Positions 48,941 through 57,798 of a stretch of 64,000 bases of DNA are shown here, one piece after another; within the stretch, counting starts at the first letter, position 1; each line of letters starts with the position of its first letter. Both the position numbers and the translations under genes were made by a program. Under the pieces are notes generated by a model. The model ran no database searches. It saw nothing but the letters and a program-made list of their open reading frames with translations, and was not told where the DNA came from. Origin of the DNA: a virus; the IMG/VR virus record IMGVR_UViG_3300044974_001280, positions 62,001 to 126,000 of that record. One strand, 5' to 3'.

Positions 48941-48950
48941 GAATATATAC
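48941..48950 (+). promoter_or_regulatory. Putative late promoter element, GAATATATAC type
   Basis: GAATATATACAGA starts here, 17 bases (from the end of the core) before the ATG at 48968. The same 13 bases occur at 53312. Confidence 0.45.
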
Positions 48951-48967
48951 AGAAAGACATTCTTCCC

Positions 48968-50452
48968 ATGCCTACTTTGAACATTCTTAATCTAAATCTG
49001 GGGGATTCCCAAGAAGATATCAGGAACAAGGTTAATGCAAACTTTGAGTCCTTGATCCAAAATGGAGGTGGACCCCAAGGTCTGCAAGGAGAGATTGGAC
49101 CTCAAGGTCCAGTAGGTCCTCAGGGACCTCAGGGTGATCCTGGTCAGCAAGGACTGAGGGGAACTCGTTGGTATGTTCAACCCTCGTTTCCGGCGGGTGG
49201 AACTTCCGATCCCGTAATTGAAGGTGATTATTGGGTAGACACTTTCAATCAGAATTCTATTTTTGAGTACACTGCAGCAGGATGGACAGATACAGGGTTC
49301 GATCTTCAATCCACGGAGGTCTTTACTACTTTAGTCGGAATTTCAGGCCCGAGTGGTTCTAAGAATGCGGTCGTTTTCAACTCCCCTTTTCCTAATTTAA
49401 ACACCCTAGTTTTAAGCGATGCGGTGTCGGTGCCCCAAACCACCAATCCCACCTATGCGAAACTTCTGATCTCAACCAACTCGTCCTCTGATTACCCTCT
49501 CCTGGAATTTTCGAAAACCAACGCCACTGGAGCTGGTACACCACAGGACTACAACAGACACCCACAATTTAGGTGGTTAAACCCCAGCTCTTCCAACTAT
49601 AATTTGCTGTTTACTGTTCCTCAAGACAGCATGGAATTCAGAGCAGGAGGCTCGATGCTAGTTCAAAGCTCCGCCTCTTCCCTTCAGTTTTCTTCAGCCA
49701 ATACTTTGTCTTTAACCTCGGCTGCAACTATGACTGTTACCTCGGCCTCGGTCATGAATTTTTCATCAGGTTCCCAGCCGATGAATTTCAGTTCTCAGAA
49801 CTACAATCTTTCATCATCCTCTTTGAGTTTATCTGTGCCTCTGAGTTTGACCTCCAGTGCAAGTGGCTATGCCATGACTTTTAACAACTCCGGTTCAGGA
49901 TCAGGTCTCTTGTTATCAGGAACATCGACCAGCACTAGTCAGTTTTTGGCCAATTTTGCCTCAGGGGGATCCAGTAAATTCTCAGTTAGGGCGGATGGAA
50001 AGATTTTCGTGTCTCAATTAGGATCTGCTTTTAGATCTCTTTCCTCTACCTATGATAATTCTGCGACTATCTCCGCCACAACTTACTATTATTGGTATTT
50101 GGGAACAAATATTATCCAGACTGGAAACCTTCTTCTTTTCGATACTTCTTCCTCTCCTTCAGATAAGGGACTAGCCCTTCCTGTCGGGGGTACCGTCTCT
50201 AATAGCTGGACTCAGTATCTAGGAAATTATGAATCTATCCAATTAAGAGTTATTAGTACAAACTCGAACAATTTGGTCAAAAGTGTTGCTTTGTGGACAG
50301 GCTCAGGAACCATTAATGCGGGTTCTAACACGGCGGCTACTTTTGCCAGTGGTCAAAGTTTTGTCGATTTCACCATCATTAGGCTCTCTTCCGATACTGA
50401 TTATCAAGTTTATTATTCAACCTGTGGTGGACTCTGCGGTAAATTAGCATAA
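48968..50452 (+). CDS. Collagen-like tail fibre protein A
   Basis: A 494-residue protein. The N-terminus has RNKVNANFESL, a shared docking-type motif, followed by ten Gly-X-Y triplets (residues 35-64) that can form a collagen triple helix. Next is a head domain around RWYVQPSFPAG, with YWVDTFNQNSIFEY. A long Ser/Thr-rich beta region follows (SLTSAATMTVTSASVM), typical of fibre shafts. The C-terminal ~140 residues are globular. It is paralogous to the next gene, which starts one base after its stop. Trimeric fibre is the likely form. Confidence 0.7.
   Translation: MPTLNILNLNLGDSQEDIRNKVNANFESLIQNGGGPQGLQGEIGPQGPVGPQGPQGDPGQQGLRGTRWYVQPSFPAGGTSDPVIEGDYWVDTFNQNSIFEYTAAGWTDTGFDLQSTEVFTTLVGISGPSGSKNAVVFNSPFPNLNTLVLSDAVSVPQTTNPTYAKLLISTNSSSDYPLLEFSKTNATGAGTPQDYNRHPQFRWLNPSSSNYNLLFTVPQDSMEFRAGGSMLVQSSASSLQFSSANTLSLTSAATMTVTSASVMNFSSGSQPMNFSSQNYNLSSSSLSLSVPLSLTSSASGYAMTFNNSGSGSGLLLSGTSTSTSQFLANFASGGSSKFSVRADGKIFVSQLGSAFRSLSSTYDNSATISATTYYYWYLGTNIIQTGNLLLFDTSSSPSDKGLALPVGGTVSNSWTQYLGNYESIQLRVISTNSNNLVKSVALWTGSGTINAGSNTAATFASGQSFVDFTIIRLSSDTDYQVYYSTCGGLCGKLA
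49070..49159 (+). repeat. Ten collagen-like Gly-X-Y triplets
   Basis: Encodes ten consecutive G-X-Y triplets (such as GPQGLQGEIGPQ), residues 35-64 of fibre protein A. Confidence 0.85.
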
Positions 50453-50453
50453 C

Positions 50454-52562
50454 ATGTCTTTCAATTCAAAATACATTTTTCCAGGGGACGACAAGAACGA
50501 AATCCTGTCCAAGATTAATTCTAATTTTGCCCAAATCTATTTTAATGCGATAGGAAGTCCAGGACCGTTGGGAGAATTTGGACCCACGGGTATGATTGGA
50601 CCTGTGGGATTAGACGGTTTACCTGGAGCGACAGGTTCGCCTGCAGCAAGGTGGTTTTTTTCTCCTGAGCCCCCATTATCCACAGAATCTTCAACTGATG
50701 ACATCTGGGTTAATATTGGGATCACTGGATTTCAAAGTGTCTATTTCTATGATGGCACCAATTGGGTTGATACTGGAGAAAGTATTCTGCAGGACTCTGA
50801 ATTTGAAGCAATCACCGGAGTATCGGGACCAGGTGGAAGCACAACTCATAATAGCATTGTCTTCCCAGGACCTTCGGCCTCTGATTACAGCCTAGTTATT
50901 TCTGATGCTGTTGGAACTACCTCCAATGTCAATCCGAACCTCTCGAAACTAATGGTAAGTACGGCTCCTGTGGTTAATATAAAAGTTGGTTCTTTTTTGG
51001 CAGGAGGGGTTGTTTTTTATGTTAATCCTGCTGGTAATGGGGGTTTGGTCTGTGCGCCAAACAACCTGAATACTACTTATGCTTGGGGATGCGCTGGAAC
51101 TAATATTTCTGGTACATCTTCAGCCTTAGGTACAGGAGCAGCAAATACAAATTTGATTTTATTTGGGTGTGCTACTAGACCTATTGCCGCCAGCGTCTGT
51201 GCAGATCTTTCTCTTAATGGATTTTCCGACTGGTATCTTCCTAGTTACGATGAAATGTTTTTAATGTATCAAGAACTACAGCCTTTAGACCCTGCTTCTT
51301 TTGCTGGTACTTTTTGGACAAGTACACAGTTAAACCCCGGACTGGCTAGTGTTTTAAATTTTGGTGTCTCAGGATTTTCAAATAAATCAAATTCCAGACT
51401 GGTGAGGCCAGTAAGAACTTTTACATTAAATGACATTGGAACTGTTCAATATCCGATTTTAGGGTTCGATAAAACCTTTGTAGGATCTGTCTCCATTCCA
51501 TCTTTTAATTGGACTGTTCCAACTGCAGAATCTTATGATATCACTTTTAGCAATCCGGGAGAAACTAGAATTTTATTAGGAACTACTGGTAGTTTTTCTG
51601 CTACCGGGGGATCTGGGGAATCTGTGATACTAGCCGGCAATACTTTTGTGCAACTGACTTCTCAAAATCAAATCACTTTTGAATCTTCTACGGGAGCCAC
51701 TGGCAGCTTGACCCTGGCTACACCCTCTACGATTTTGATGAATTCTGCTAACAAGATACTGACTAGTAACAGTTTGTCGTATCAGAATCTGGCCGATTCA
51801 TCCGGTCTGACCGCAGATGCCAGCACCTTGATCGACGTCTCGGGAAATCAGGGATTGAATATTCAAATTTTAGGTTCTTCGACCGGAACCCCTATTTATA
51901 CTTTTAGAAATCCTGCGGGGTATAGAATTTTAGAAAGTAGAAGCAACAATCTAACGATGATTGGTGAAACTGGCCCCTCTGGTTCCGCTTCTGGCTGCCT
52001 AGTGAAGAAAATAGATGTTGTTGATTCATATAGTCTGAATGGAAGAAGCGGAAGCCAATTTTCTGCTAATGGATTTTTGAATAATTATGCTTCATTAGAA
52101 ATAAATGGTAATAATTCTGATGTTATTTGTATTAAGGCTTATTACGCATACTTGTTAACTCCAGATGCAAACACTCCCACCGCAAACGGAGAATACTATT
52201 CCATTTATTTACAGTTAAGTGGGTTTCAAAATATTACAACAGTTGATCCTGTAAATCCTGGTATGGGTATTTCTTTTTCTAATACATCAAGGAGAATTTT
52301 CGACATTTTTCTAGAGGATGAGTCGGGAATTTGGCCGTCTGGCTACATATCTTTTGGTGGCATTAGAACTGTTTATGCAGGTGGAAGTTCCTCTGTATCT
52401 ATTAGTAATTCATCTTTCAGATGCTACCATATTAGATTAATTTTTATAAACAACGAGTCTATCTTTTATCAGTTTAACTATTCGGGCACTGCCAATAGAT
52501 GCGGTTATATCCCTTATGTTTATACCAATCCAGTTTCTGGAGGGGGCGGAATTGGTAGCTAA
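50454..52562 (+). CDS. Collagen-like tail fibre protein B with inserted DUF1566-like lectin domain
   Basis: A 702-residue paralogue of the preceding fibre. It has the same docking motif (LSKINSNFAQI), ten Gly-X-Y triplets (34-63) and a similar head (ARWFFSPEPP, then DDIWVNIG). Unlike its paralogue it carries an extra domain at about 171-331: GGVVFYV, then LNGFSDWYLPSYDEMFLMYQ, then FWTST and RLVRPVRTF. This matches the DUF1566/Lcl C-type-lectin-like fold found in collagen-like adhesins. After it the protein rejoins its paralogue (YPILGFDKT against YPLLEFSKT). The C-terminal ~170 residues are a separate globular domain. It is probably receptor-binding. Confidence 0.7.
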   Translation: MSFNSKYIFPGDDKNEILSKINSNFAQIYFNAIGSPGPLGEFGPTGMIGPVGLDGLPGATGSPAARWFFSPEPPLSTESSTDDIWVNIGITGFQSVYFYDGTNWVDTGESILQDSEFEAITGVSGPGGSTTHNSIVFPGPSASDYSLVISDAVGTTSNVNPNLSKLMVSTAPVVNIKVGSFLAGGVVFYVNPAGNGGLVCAPNNLNTTYAWGCAGTNISGTSSALGTGAANTNLILFGCATRPIAASVCADLSLNGFSDWYLPSYDEMFLMYQELQPLDPASFAGTFWTSTQLNPGLASVLNFGVSGFSNKSNSRLVRPVRTFTLNDIGTVQYPILGFDKTFVGSVSIPSFNWTVPTAESYDITFSNPGETRILLGTTGSFSATGGSGESVILAGNTFVQLTSQNQITFESSTGATGSLTLATPSTILMNSANKILTSNSLSYQNLADSSGLTADASTLIDVSGNQGLNIQILGSSTGTPIYTFRNPAGYRILESRSNNLTMIGETGPSGSASGCLVKKIDVVDSYSLNGRSGSQFSANGFLNNYASLEINGNNSDVICIKAYYAYLLTPDANTPTANGEYYSIYLQLSGFQNITTVDPVNPGMGISFSNTSRRIFDIFLEDESGIWPSGYISFGGIRTVYAGGSSSVSISNSSFRCYHIRLIFINNESIFYQFNYSGTANRCGYIPYVYTNPVSGGGGIGS
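50553..50642 (+). repeat. Ten collagen-like Gly-X-Y triplets
   Basis: Encodes ten consecutive G-X-Y triplets (such as GPLGEFGPTGMIG), residues 34-63 of fibre protein B. The number equals that of fibre protein A. Confidence 0.85.
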
Positions 52563-52571
52563 TTTTTTGTT

Positions 52572-53285
52572 GTGGAAAAAATTTTTTACGAAGAAGGAAA
52601 GGAATTCAGGTATCAAATAGGGGAGGTAATCACCACTTGGCCTTGGCCCATGCTAACTTACGCATCCGCTAGAGAATTTTTATTAGATCCTGATTGTCAG
52701 CAAATTTTTTCTAAATATCAAAACGTCTATATTTACGGGCATTTCCTGTGGAAAAATTTTCAGACGTGGGATCTTGATTTGGGTTTGGCCTGTGATTTTA
52801 ATATCGCGGATTGGTCACGAATTTCTGCAGATCTCCACAAGCTTTACAATCTAGCTCTAAATAGACACTGTCTTCTCGTGGATATCACTGTTTCACATCT
52901 CAATGTTGCCTGTCTTTTACCAACCAAATCCGATCTAGTTGAACACAATCAAAACACACCAGCTTCTGAATGGAATTTTCCCAGAATTAGCCCGCCCCTG
53001 CAGGGAAAATATTCCCATAAATATGTAAAAATAAGCAGAATGGAAAAAAAGATAGGGGACACAATTCAAGTTTTTGATTATAGAGATTCCCCCCGAACTG
53101 CACAAAAAACTTCCCTCTTATTTGGTGAACATCTGGTTATGATTGATTTTTCTGAAGTTGATTTACACGATAAAATCATCAAAAGGATAGCAAATTCTGA
53201 AAAAAATCTTCTGATCAATTTCATGACAGTTTCTGATTTTTTAAGTCTAACCGAACTAGAATTTATTCAGATCCAGAATTACTGA
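52572..53285 (+). CDS. Nucleotidyltransferase-fold protein
   Basis: A 237-residue protein with the signature of the Pol beta-type nucleotidyltransferase superfamily: YIYGHFLW with G56-H57 in the place of Gly-Ser/Gly-Gly, nine residues later D67-L-D69-L, and a third acidic residue at D104 in LLVDITVSH. These would bind two metals and NTP. The target (RNA, protein or small molecule) is unknown. The second motif residue is His, so activity is uncertain. It starts with GTG, ten bases after the fibre stop, and ends the fibre block. A second such protein lies at the end of the window. Confidence 0.6.
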   Translation: MEKIFYEEGKEFRYQIGEVITTWPWPMLTYASAREFLLDPDCQQIFSKYQNVYIYGHFLWKNFQTWDLDLGLACDFNIADWSRISADLHKLYNLALNRHCLLVDITVSHLNVACLLPTKSDLVEHNQNTPASEWNFPRISPPLQGKYSHKYVKISRMEKKIGDTIQVFDYRDSPRTAQKTSLLFGEHLVMIDFSEVDLHDKIIKRIANSEKNLLINFMTVSDFLSLTELEFIQIQNY

Positions 53286-53311
53286 CCCCGTAGTTCGTTT
53301 TTTTCTGGACC

Positions 53312-53321
53312 GAATATATAC
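53312..53321 (+). promoter_or_regulatory. Putative late promoter element, GAATATATAC type
   Basis: GAATATATACAGA starts here, 20 bases (from the end of the core) before the ATG at 53342. It is identical over 13 bases to the copy at 48941. Confidence 0.45.
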
Positions 53322-53341
53322 AGAGGATTTAAATTTTTTTT

Positions 53342-53587
53342 ATGCAAACCCCTTTGACCCAAGATGAAATGATCTCGGCAGAAGATCTAAAAATACAATT
53401 CTCTAGAGTGTTAGAAGACATCTCTATTGTGGATGGTAAAATCAAGAATCTTCAAACAGAGGCGGGTCATCTCCTGACCAAACTTGAAAATTTAAGAAAT
53501 TCAGAAAAAGCTTTTATGACCAGATTGTCCGATAAATATGGATCGGGTGCTTTGGAACCCTTCAAATTAATCTATCACCGTGAATAA
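53342..53587 (+). CDS. Small coiled-coil protein, 81 aa
   Basis: A short, charged, helical protein (EDISIVDGKIKNLQTEAGHL, then LLTKLENLRNSEKAF) with heptad-like spacing and no signal peptide or membrane segment. Its end overlaps the GTG start of the following membrane-anchored gene by 8 bases, so the two are co-translated and may act together. Family unknown. Confidence 0.55.
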   Translation: MQTPLTQDEMISAEDLKIQFSRVLEDISIVDGKIKNLQTEAGHLLTKLENLRNSEKAFMTRLSDKYGSGALEPFKLIYHRE

Positions 53588-54407
53588 AATAGAATCCGGA
53601 TCTAACACAGTCGTTGTATCTTTATTTTTCTTCATTTTGCTTCTTCTAGCAGGTCTTTTTTTGCTGAGACAATACGAATTGACCCAAGAAGCAGAACAAG
53701 AAGCTGCCCGAAACTACAATAATTATTTAGCGAAGCAAGATTCGGTTCGTATTCTCAGCTCTTCTTTCGGGAGTGTGCTGGCAGAAAAATCTGCTCTCAA
53801 ACTGAAATACGATGAATTATCTCAGGATAATAAAGATCTGATAGACAGACTAGAGCTGGCGAATAATAAAAAGCCAAGCGTTATTATTCAAACGGAAGTA
53901 GTTTACAGAGATACCGGAATTTCGGTACCCACTTCAACAATTATCAGAGACAGCACAAAACAGCTAGTCTTCAAACACCAACCGAAATTACCTGGTAATA
54001 ACTTTCTCTCCCTCACAGGACAAATCCCTTATCGCATAGTGACAGATTCAGTCCTTAACCCGGATGGTTCATATCAACTGAATTTCAGACTTGTTTCTCA
54101 GCCCGTTGTTTTGAATTTTGAGCAAAAAATTGATCTAGTCACTGGTCTTTATACTGATCCAAAAACAGGAAGAGTTTATGTCAGGGCAACCACAGATTTT
54201 CCGGGAATCAGTTTCTCCGATCTACAAGCTCTGGAGATGATTGACGATTCTGCTACTCGTCAAGCTCTCAAAAAAGCCAGAAAAAAGTTTGGGGTGGGGA
54301 TAAATTTTGGTTGGTCGATAGCAGCAGGAAGAAGCGGTTATATCATGGGCCCAGGTATCACTGTCGGACTGACCTACACCCCAACCTTCCTCCAATTCGG
54401 GAGATAA
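53580..54407 (+). CDS. Membrane-anchored coiled-coil protein, candidate spanin
   Basis: A 275-residue protein with one N-terminal membrane helix (about 10-29, VVVSLFFFILLLLAGLFLL), a coiled coil (about 35-95), a beta region, and a C-terminal segment rich in Gly and alternating hydrophobics (FGVGINFGWSIAAGRSGYIM). The inner-membrane anchor plus periplasmic coiled coil fits a spanin-like lysis protein, and the C-terminal part looks able to insert in or contact the outer membrane. Similar proteins occur in Bacteroidota phages. The GTG start overlaps the previous gene. No holin or endolysin lies nearby, so the role is tentative. Confidence 0.5.
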   Translation: MNKIESGSNTVVVSLFFFILLLLAGLFLLRQYELTQEAEQEAARNYNNYLAKQDSVRILSSSFGSVLAEKSALKLKYDELSQDNKDLIDRLELANNKKPSVIIQTEVVYRDTGISVPTSTIIRDSTKQLVFKHQPKLPGNNFLSLTGQIPYRIVTDSVLNPDGSYQLNFRLVSQPVVLNFEQKIDLVTGLYTDPKTGRVYVRATTDFPGISFSDLQALEMIDDSATRQALKKARKKFGVGINFGWSIAAGRSGYIMGPGITVGLTYTPTFLQFGR

Positions 54408-54410
54408 ATA
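54403..54410 (+). promoter_or_regulatory. Putative late promoter element, GATAAATA type
   Basis: GATAAATA overlaps the previous stop codon, 11 bases before the chosen ATG at 54422. The spacing is short, so the assignment is weak. Confidence 0.3.
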
Positions 54411-54421
54411 TAATAATCTAC

Positions 54422-56947
54422 ATGGCCTTTACCACAACTTCTAAGTACGTTCAGCTCACCCCTTATTTGGTGCTGGAATACATGTATGCTGACCAACCTA
54501 ATCCGGAAACCTACAATGTTAACAGTGGTAACCCGACAGTTTCTTTCAACAAGTTAATTAACGGTATTTTGGAGTACAAGGGATCACCCATGAACGATGT
54601 TCAGATTTACAACTGGGATGAAAACTATAGCGTGACCCAGAATACATCTTTAGACAGTGTTGTTCAAGTATCGGAAAATTCTTTTATTTCTCTGAATCCC
54701 AATTTGATTGTTCCTTACAACGACTTCAACCCTAAATTAACACCTACTGCCGACCTGCCTATAGTTTTTCCTTCGGACATCTCGGTTGTTTATGACTCTG
54801 TGAGGTACCACATTCTCCAGGGTTACAATCTAGAAAACATCGATGGTCTGGTGCTAAGTATTGCATATCTAGGTCAAGATGGTAGCTATGTCACTTTCTC
54901 TCAGGTTCAACTGAGCTCGGGTAATGCACAAAACTACACTTTCAACCCAGTTCCTTTAACTATCGGTTCGAATATTTACAACAAGTACTTTGAGATCAAG
55001 ATCCCCTCTTTTGTGGATATGAACAATCAGTTTTCCGTCGCCTCTGCCCAGAATAAACCCAACACTTTGGCAGGAAAAACCAGTAAAAACGGCCAGGGAT
55101 ATGTCAATGGAGCCCCAATGAGAATCAACGTGTGGCAAATTTTAGACACAACCCAGGTCAACGGATACAATAAACTTGGTTCAAACCTTTATGCAACTTT
55201 GTCTCTTGAAACTGAAGACCCGTTTAAAAATGTGGGTGCCTATATTGCTCCAGCCGACACGGGGGATTTCTTCGAGTATTTTGCCACCGACGATGGAGGC
55301 TTCATTGAAAATTTTATTCTCTTTCAAAATTCTATTGGCAATCAATACTACATCGATCACAAGATTGAGACCATTGAACAAATTGGAGCTGCTCTTCTGA
55401 TAACCGACAATTTTTCAACCCTTCAGACAACTGCCTACGACCTACCTCTCCTTTACAGACCCATTGTCAGAAACTCAGCCCTTGCTTCCAGTTTTACCCT
55501 TAGATACACCATGACCCTGGTCAACAGTCTAAATCAAACGAGACTAGTCAGAATAGCAACCTACACTTCTAACGATCCTGCCAAATACGGAACCTATATT
55601 GCTCCCCTTCAACTTTCGATCTATCCTCAAACTCAAAAGATCTACAATAAACTAGCCACCCAATCTAATATTGCTGTTCCTGCAAATACTATTGCACCCC
55701 AAGAGATCATTAAATATCAGAATGTGTTTTTTGAAAGGAATCTGGTTAACACCACTCTGACAAATCTGGTGGTTAAGGGAAACATCATCACACAGGCAGA
55801 TGCTGGTGCCACTGACGGTCTAGCCTATGGTTTAGGACAGGCCTACGTTACCATCCTGCCTTTTGACAACTACTACAAATTCACTTTTTTCAAGAAAAAT
55901 CCCGATGGCACAACTGATCTAATTGATCTCACCTCCTCGGGCACTTTTAAACTTGTTTTTATAGACAACCAGAACAATAAACTTTTTGCTCCTTCCATCT
56001 CAGACAAAAATCTGGCCAATTCCGCCAGAGGTGAGTTGGCATTTAAGTTGGATCAAAGTCTGGCAACTCAGGTTTTAACTTTCAGCAATCGAAGATTTTA
56101 CATCTCAAATCAGCCCATTCAAGCTGAAACCAACACTGTGCTAGGTCAAAACGCAGTTCCAAAATTGACAGGTATTAAAAACAAGTTGGCCAAAAAATCT
56201 CTTGCCCTAGGCAATTCTATTTCCGATATTCAACTGGCAGCAACTGAGGTTGTGAATGCCAACACAAATCTAGGTACCGCCAGGATTTCTGCTAATTCTG
56301 CTTCCGTCCTGTACTATGGCAATTGGCTGAAGGATGGTGAACCACTTCCAACCCCAGGTATCACCGGTCAAAATGTTGTTCAAGATTCTATTCTGTTGCA
56401 AAAGAACCCTCAGATTTCAATTGGGGGATCTAATCCAAATGAGAGTGCGTCAGTGGTACAGAACAGCAAGAGTTCTTGGCAAAACTTTGCCCCTGCGGCA
56501 GGGACCGATTCAAGCACAGCAACTTCTTCTAACACAGGAGGGCAAAACACCACTGGTTCCGCTAATTCGCTTTCTGTCTTGGGCCTGGCAGCTTTTAAAT
56601 CGGCTATTGCTTCTGATGTTCAGGGTAAGATCTCTCTTGGCTGGACCACGGCAGAAATTATTGATTATTTCCTCAACCCCGGAGCAGCTGGATTCCAAAT
56701 TTACTCTGGCATTACAAAACAGATCTTTACTGATGCGGTCACCGGTATTTTCAACAATTTTGATCTGGCCCTGCTGAATGAATATGGCAATACAGGAGGG
56801 GGTAGAACAAACGGAGGTCCAGCCTCCGGAGGAGGTAGTACCACCAATCAAAGCGGGCAGGATAGCGGCAGCGCATCTCCTGCCTTTCCTCCTTCGAGCG
56901 GCGGATCCCCTAGGCCCAGACCCGATAGGGGATTAGGAACTTTATAA
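54422..56947 (+). CDS. Large virion structural protein, 841 aa
   Basis: Start chosen at ATG 54422 (MAFTTTSKYVQLTPYLVLEY). A longer frame from 54311 would overlap the previous gene by about 97 bases, and its extra residues look non-coding. The protein is beta-rich over 600 residues, with SVRYHILQGYNLENIDGLVL and a conserved-looking YIAPADTGDFFEYFATDDGG. A helical patch and a Gly/Ser/Asn-rich C-terminal tail ending RPRPDRGLGTL follow. It lies directly before the tail tube gene, so a sheath- or tube-associated role is possible; no family is recognised. Confidence 0.6.
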   Translation: MAFTTTSKYVQLTPYLVLEYMYADQPNPETYNVNSGNPTVSFNKLINGILEYKGSPMNDVQIYNWDENYSVTQNTSLDSVVQVSENSFISLNPNLIVPYNDFNPKLTPTADLPIVFPSDISVVYDSVRYHILQGYNLENIDGLVLSIAYLGQDGSYVTFSQVQLSSGNAQNYTFNPVPLTIGSNIYNKYFEIKIPSFVDMNNQFSVASAQNKPNTLAGKTSKNGQGYVNGAPMRINVWQILDTTQVNGYNKLGSNLYATLSLETEDPFKNVGAYIAPADTGDFFEYFATDDGGFIENFILFQNSIGNQYYIDHKIETIEQIGAALLITDNFSTLQTTAYDLPLLYRPIVRNSALASSFTLRYTMTLVNSLNQTRLVRIATYTSNDPAKYGTYIAPLQLSIYPQTQKIYNKLATQSNIAVPANTIAPQEIIKYQNVFFERNLVNTTLTNLVVKGNIITQADAGATDGLAYGLGQAYVTILPFDNYYKFTFFKKNPDGTTDLIDLTSSGTFKLVFIDNQNNKLFAPSISDKNLANSARGELAFKLDQSLATQVLTFSNRRFYISNQPIQAETNTVLGQNAVPKLTGIKNKLAKKSLALGNSISDIQLAATEVVNANTNLGTARISANSASVLYYGNWLKDGEPLPTPGITGQNVVQDSILLQKNPQISIGGSNPNESASVVQNSKSSWQNFAPAAGTDSSTATSSNTGGQNTTGSANSLSVLGLAAFKSAIASDVQGKISLGWTTAEIIDYFLNPGAAGFQIYSGITKQIFTDAVTGIFNNFDLALLNEYGNTGGGRTNGGPASGGGSTTNQSGQDSGSASPAFPPSSGGSPRPRPDRGLGTL

Positions 56948-56956
56948 TTCATTAAC

Positions 56957-57517
56957 ATGGCGATACTAAATGTCAGATCGAATAGTTTTTATTTCAATTT
57001 CCCGAAAGGATTTTTTCCCGGCTCGGTAGAGACCAAGTGGGTTGATTATCTGAAAAAACAGCCCACCCCCTACGATACCCTGACCTCTTATATGAACAGC
57101 AGTATTCAATCTGTCTCTTTTCCGACCATGAACATTGATTTAGTGTCACAAACCAGAAATCTCGGCAAACAGATTAATTACCAGAGTGCAACCCCTGTGC
57201 AGGATTTATTCTCCAGAGATTTCTCTGTTTCTTTTAGGATCAGTGAAGGATTTGTGAATTACTTTATCATGTTGGAAACTGTCTTAGATAAACTGGCCTT
57301 TCAAAACGATGCCCTGTTCACTCCTATCTTACCTCTTCGAATCTTAGATAATGAGGGGGGAGTAGTTATTTCAGTTCTTTTTAAAGAAGTAACTCTTACC
57401 TCAGTCAACAACATTGATTTAAATTACACCGCTAATGCCCCTACAGTTTCAACTTTTACCGTGGGCTTTAAATGTAATTTTATGGAACTGAATTCAGAAG
57501 TCCAGAAAACAAATTAG
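56957..57517 (+). CDS. Tail tube protein, gp19-like (probable)
   Basis: A 186-residue beta-rich protein with a tail-tube layout. An N-terminal 'FYFNFPKGF' strand is followed by SIQSVSFPTMNIDLVSQTRN, a helix-containing FVNYFIMLETVLDKL, LRILDNEGGVVISVLFKEVT, and the final FTVGFKCNF strand. T4 gp19 has 163 residues, so the size is right. Hexameric rings of this protein would form the DNA channel. Sheath, tape measure and head genes are not in this window, so the call rests on sequence pattern and size. Confidence 0.6.
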   Translation: MAILNVRSNSFYFNFPKGFFPGSVETKWVDYLKKQPTPYDTLTSYMNSSIQSVSFPTMNIDLVSQTRNLGKQINYQSATPVQDLFSRDFSVSFRISEGFVNYFIMLETVLDKLAFQNDALFTPILPLRILDNEGGVVISVLFKEVTLTSVNNIDLNYTANAPTVSTFTVGFKCNFMELNSEVQKTN

Positions 57518-57525
57518 ATATATAA
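57517..57525 (+). promoter_or_regulatory. Putative late promoter element
   Basis: GATATATAA overlaps the tail tube stop codon, 17 bases before the ATG at 57543. Confidence 0.5.
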
Positions 57526-57542
57526 GTAAAACAAACACATCC

Positions 57543-57788
57543 ATGAAAAAATTCTCAGAACTAGCCAGAGTAAATGAAATGAAATACGGTCAGCCGATGT
57601 ACGGGGAAAGTGACCTGAAGCAGCATATGAAAAATCTTCTAGTTGCCGCCTCGGGTAACGATCAAAGGGTCTTAAATGATATAGTGGATTGTCTTACTGA
57701 TGAGCAGATGAAAAAATGCTACGATAATTTGGTGAAAGTTTATAATTACACGGGTAAAGTTGGGGAAGCAGTCCCAGCAAACCTTTAA
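57543..57788 (+). CDS. Small protein with FSEL-type N-terminus, 81 aa
   Basis: Begins MKKFSELARVNEMKYG, like the other KxFSE-type N-termini in this window. The rest is helical (MKNLLVAASGNDQRVLNDIV and LTDEQMKKCYDNLVKVYNY). It is the first gene after a late-promoter-like element and precedes the resolvase by 10 bases. Function unknown; a packaged protein or late regulator are both possible. Confidence 0.55.
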   Translation: MKKFSELARVNEMKYGQPMYGESDLKQHMKNLLVAASGNDQRVLNDIVDCLTDEQMKKCYDNLVKVYNYTGKVGEAVPANL

Positions 57789-57798
57789 ATCTGTTTAG

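Noticed and set aside
50964-51446. A diversity-generating retroelement target (lectin-like domain)
   Set aside because: No reverse transcriptase, template repeat or second copy of the segment was seen in the window, and the domain is internal rather than C-terminal.
54311-54421. Upstream extension of the 841-aa structural gene
   Set aside because: It overlaps the candidate spanin gene by about 97 bases, its sequence is the shadow of that gene, and ATG 54422 follows the previous stop at normal spacing.
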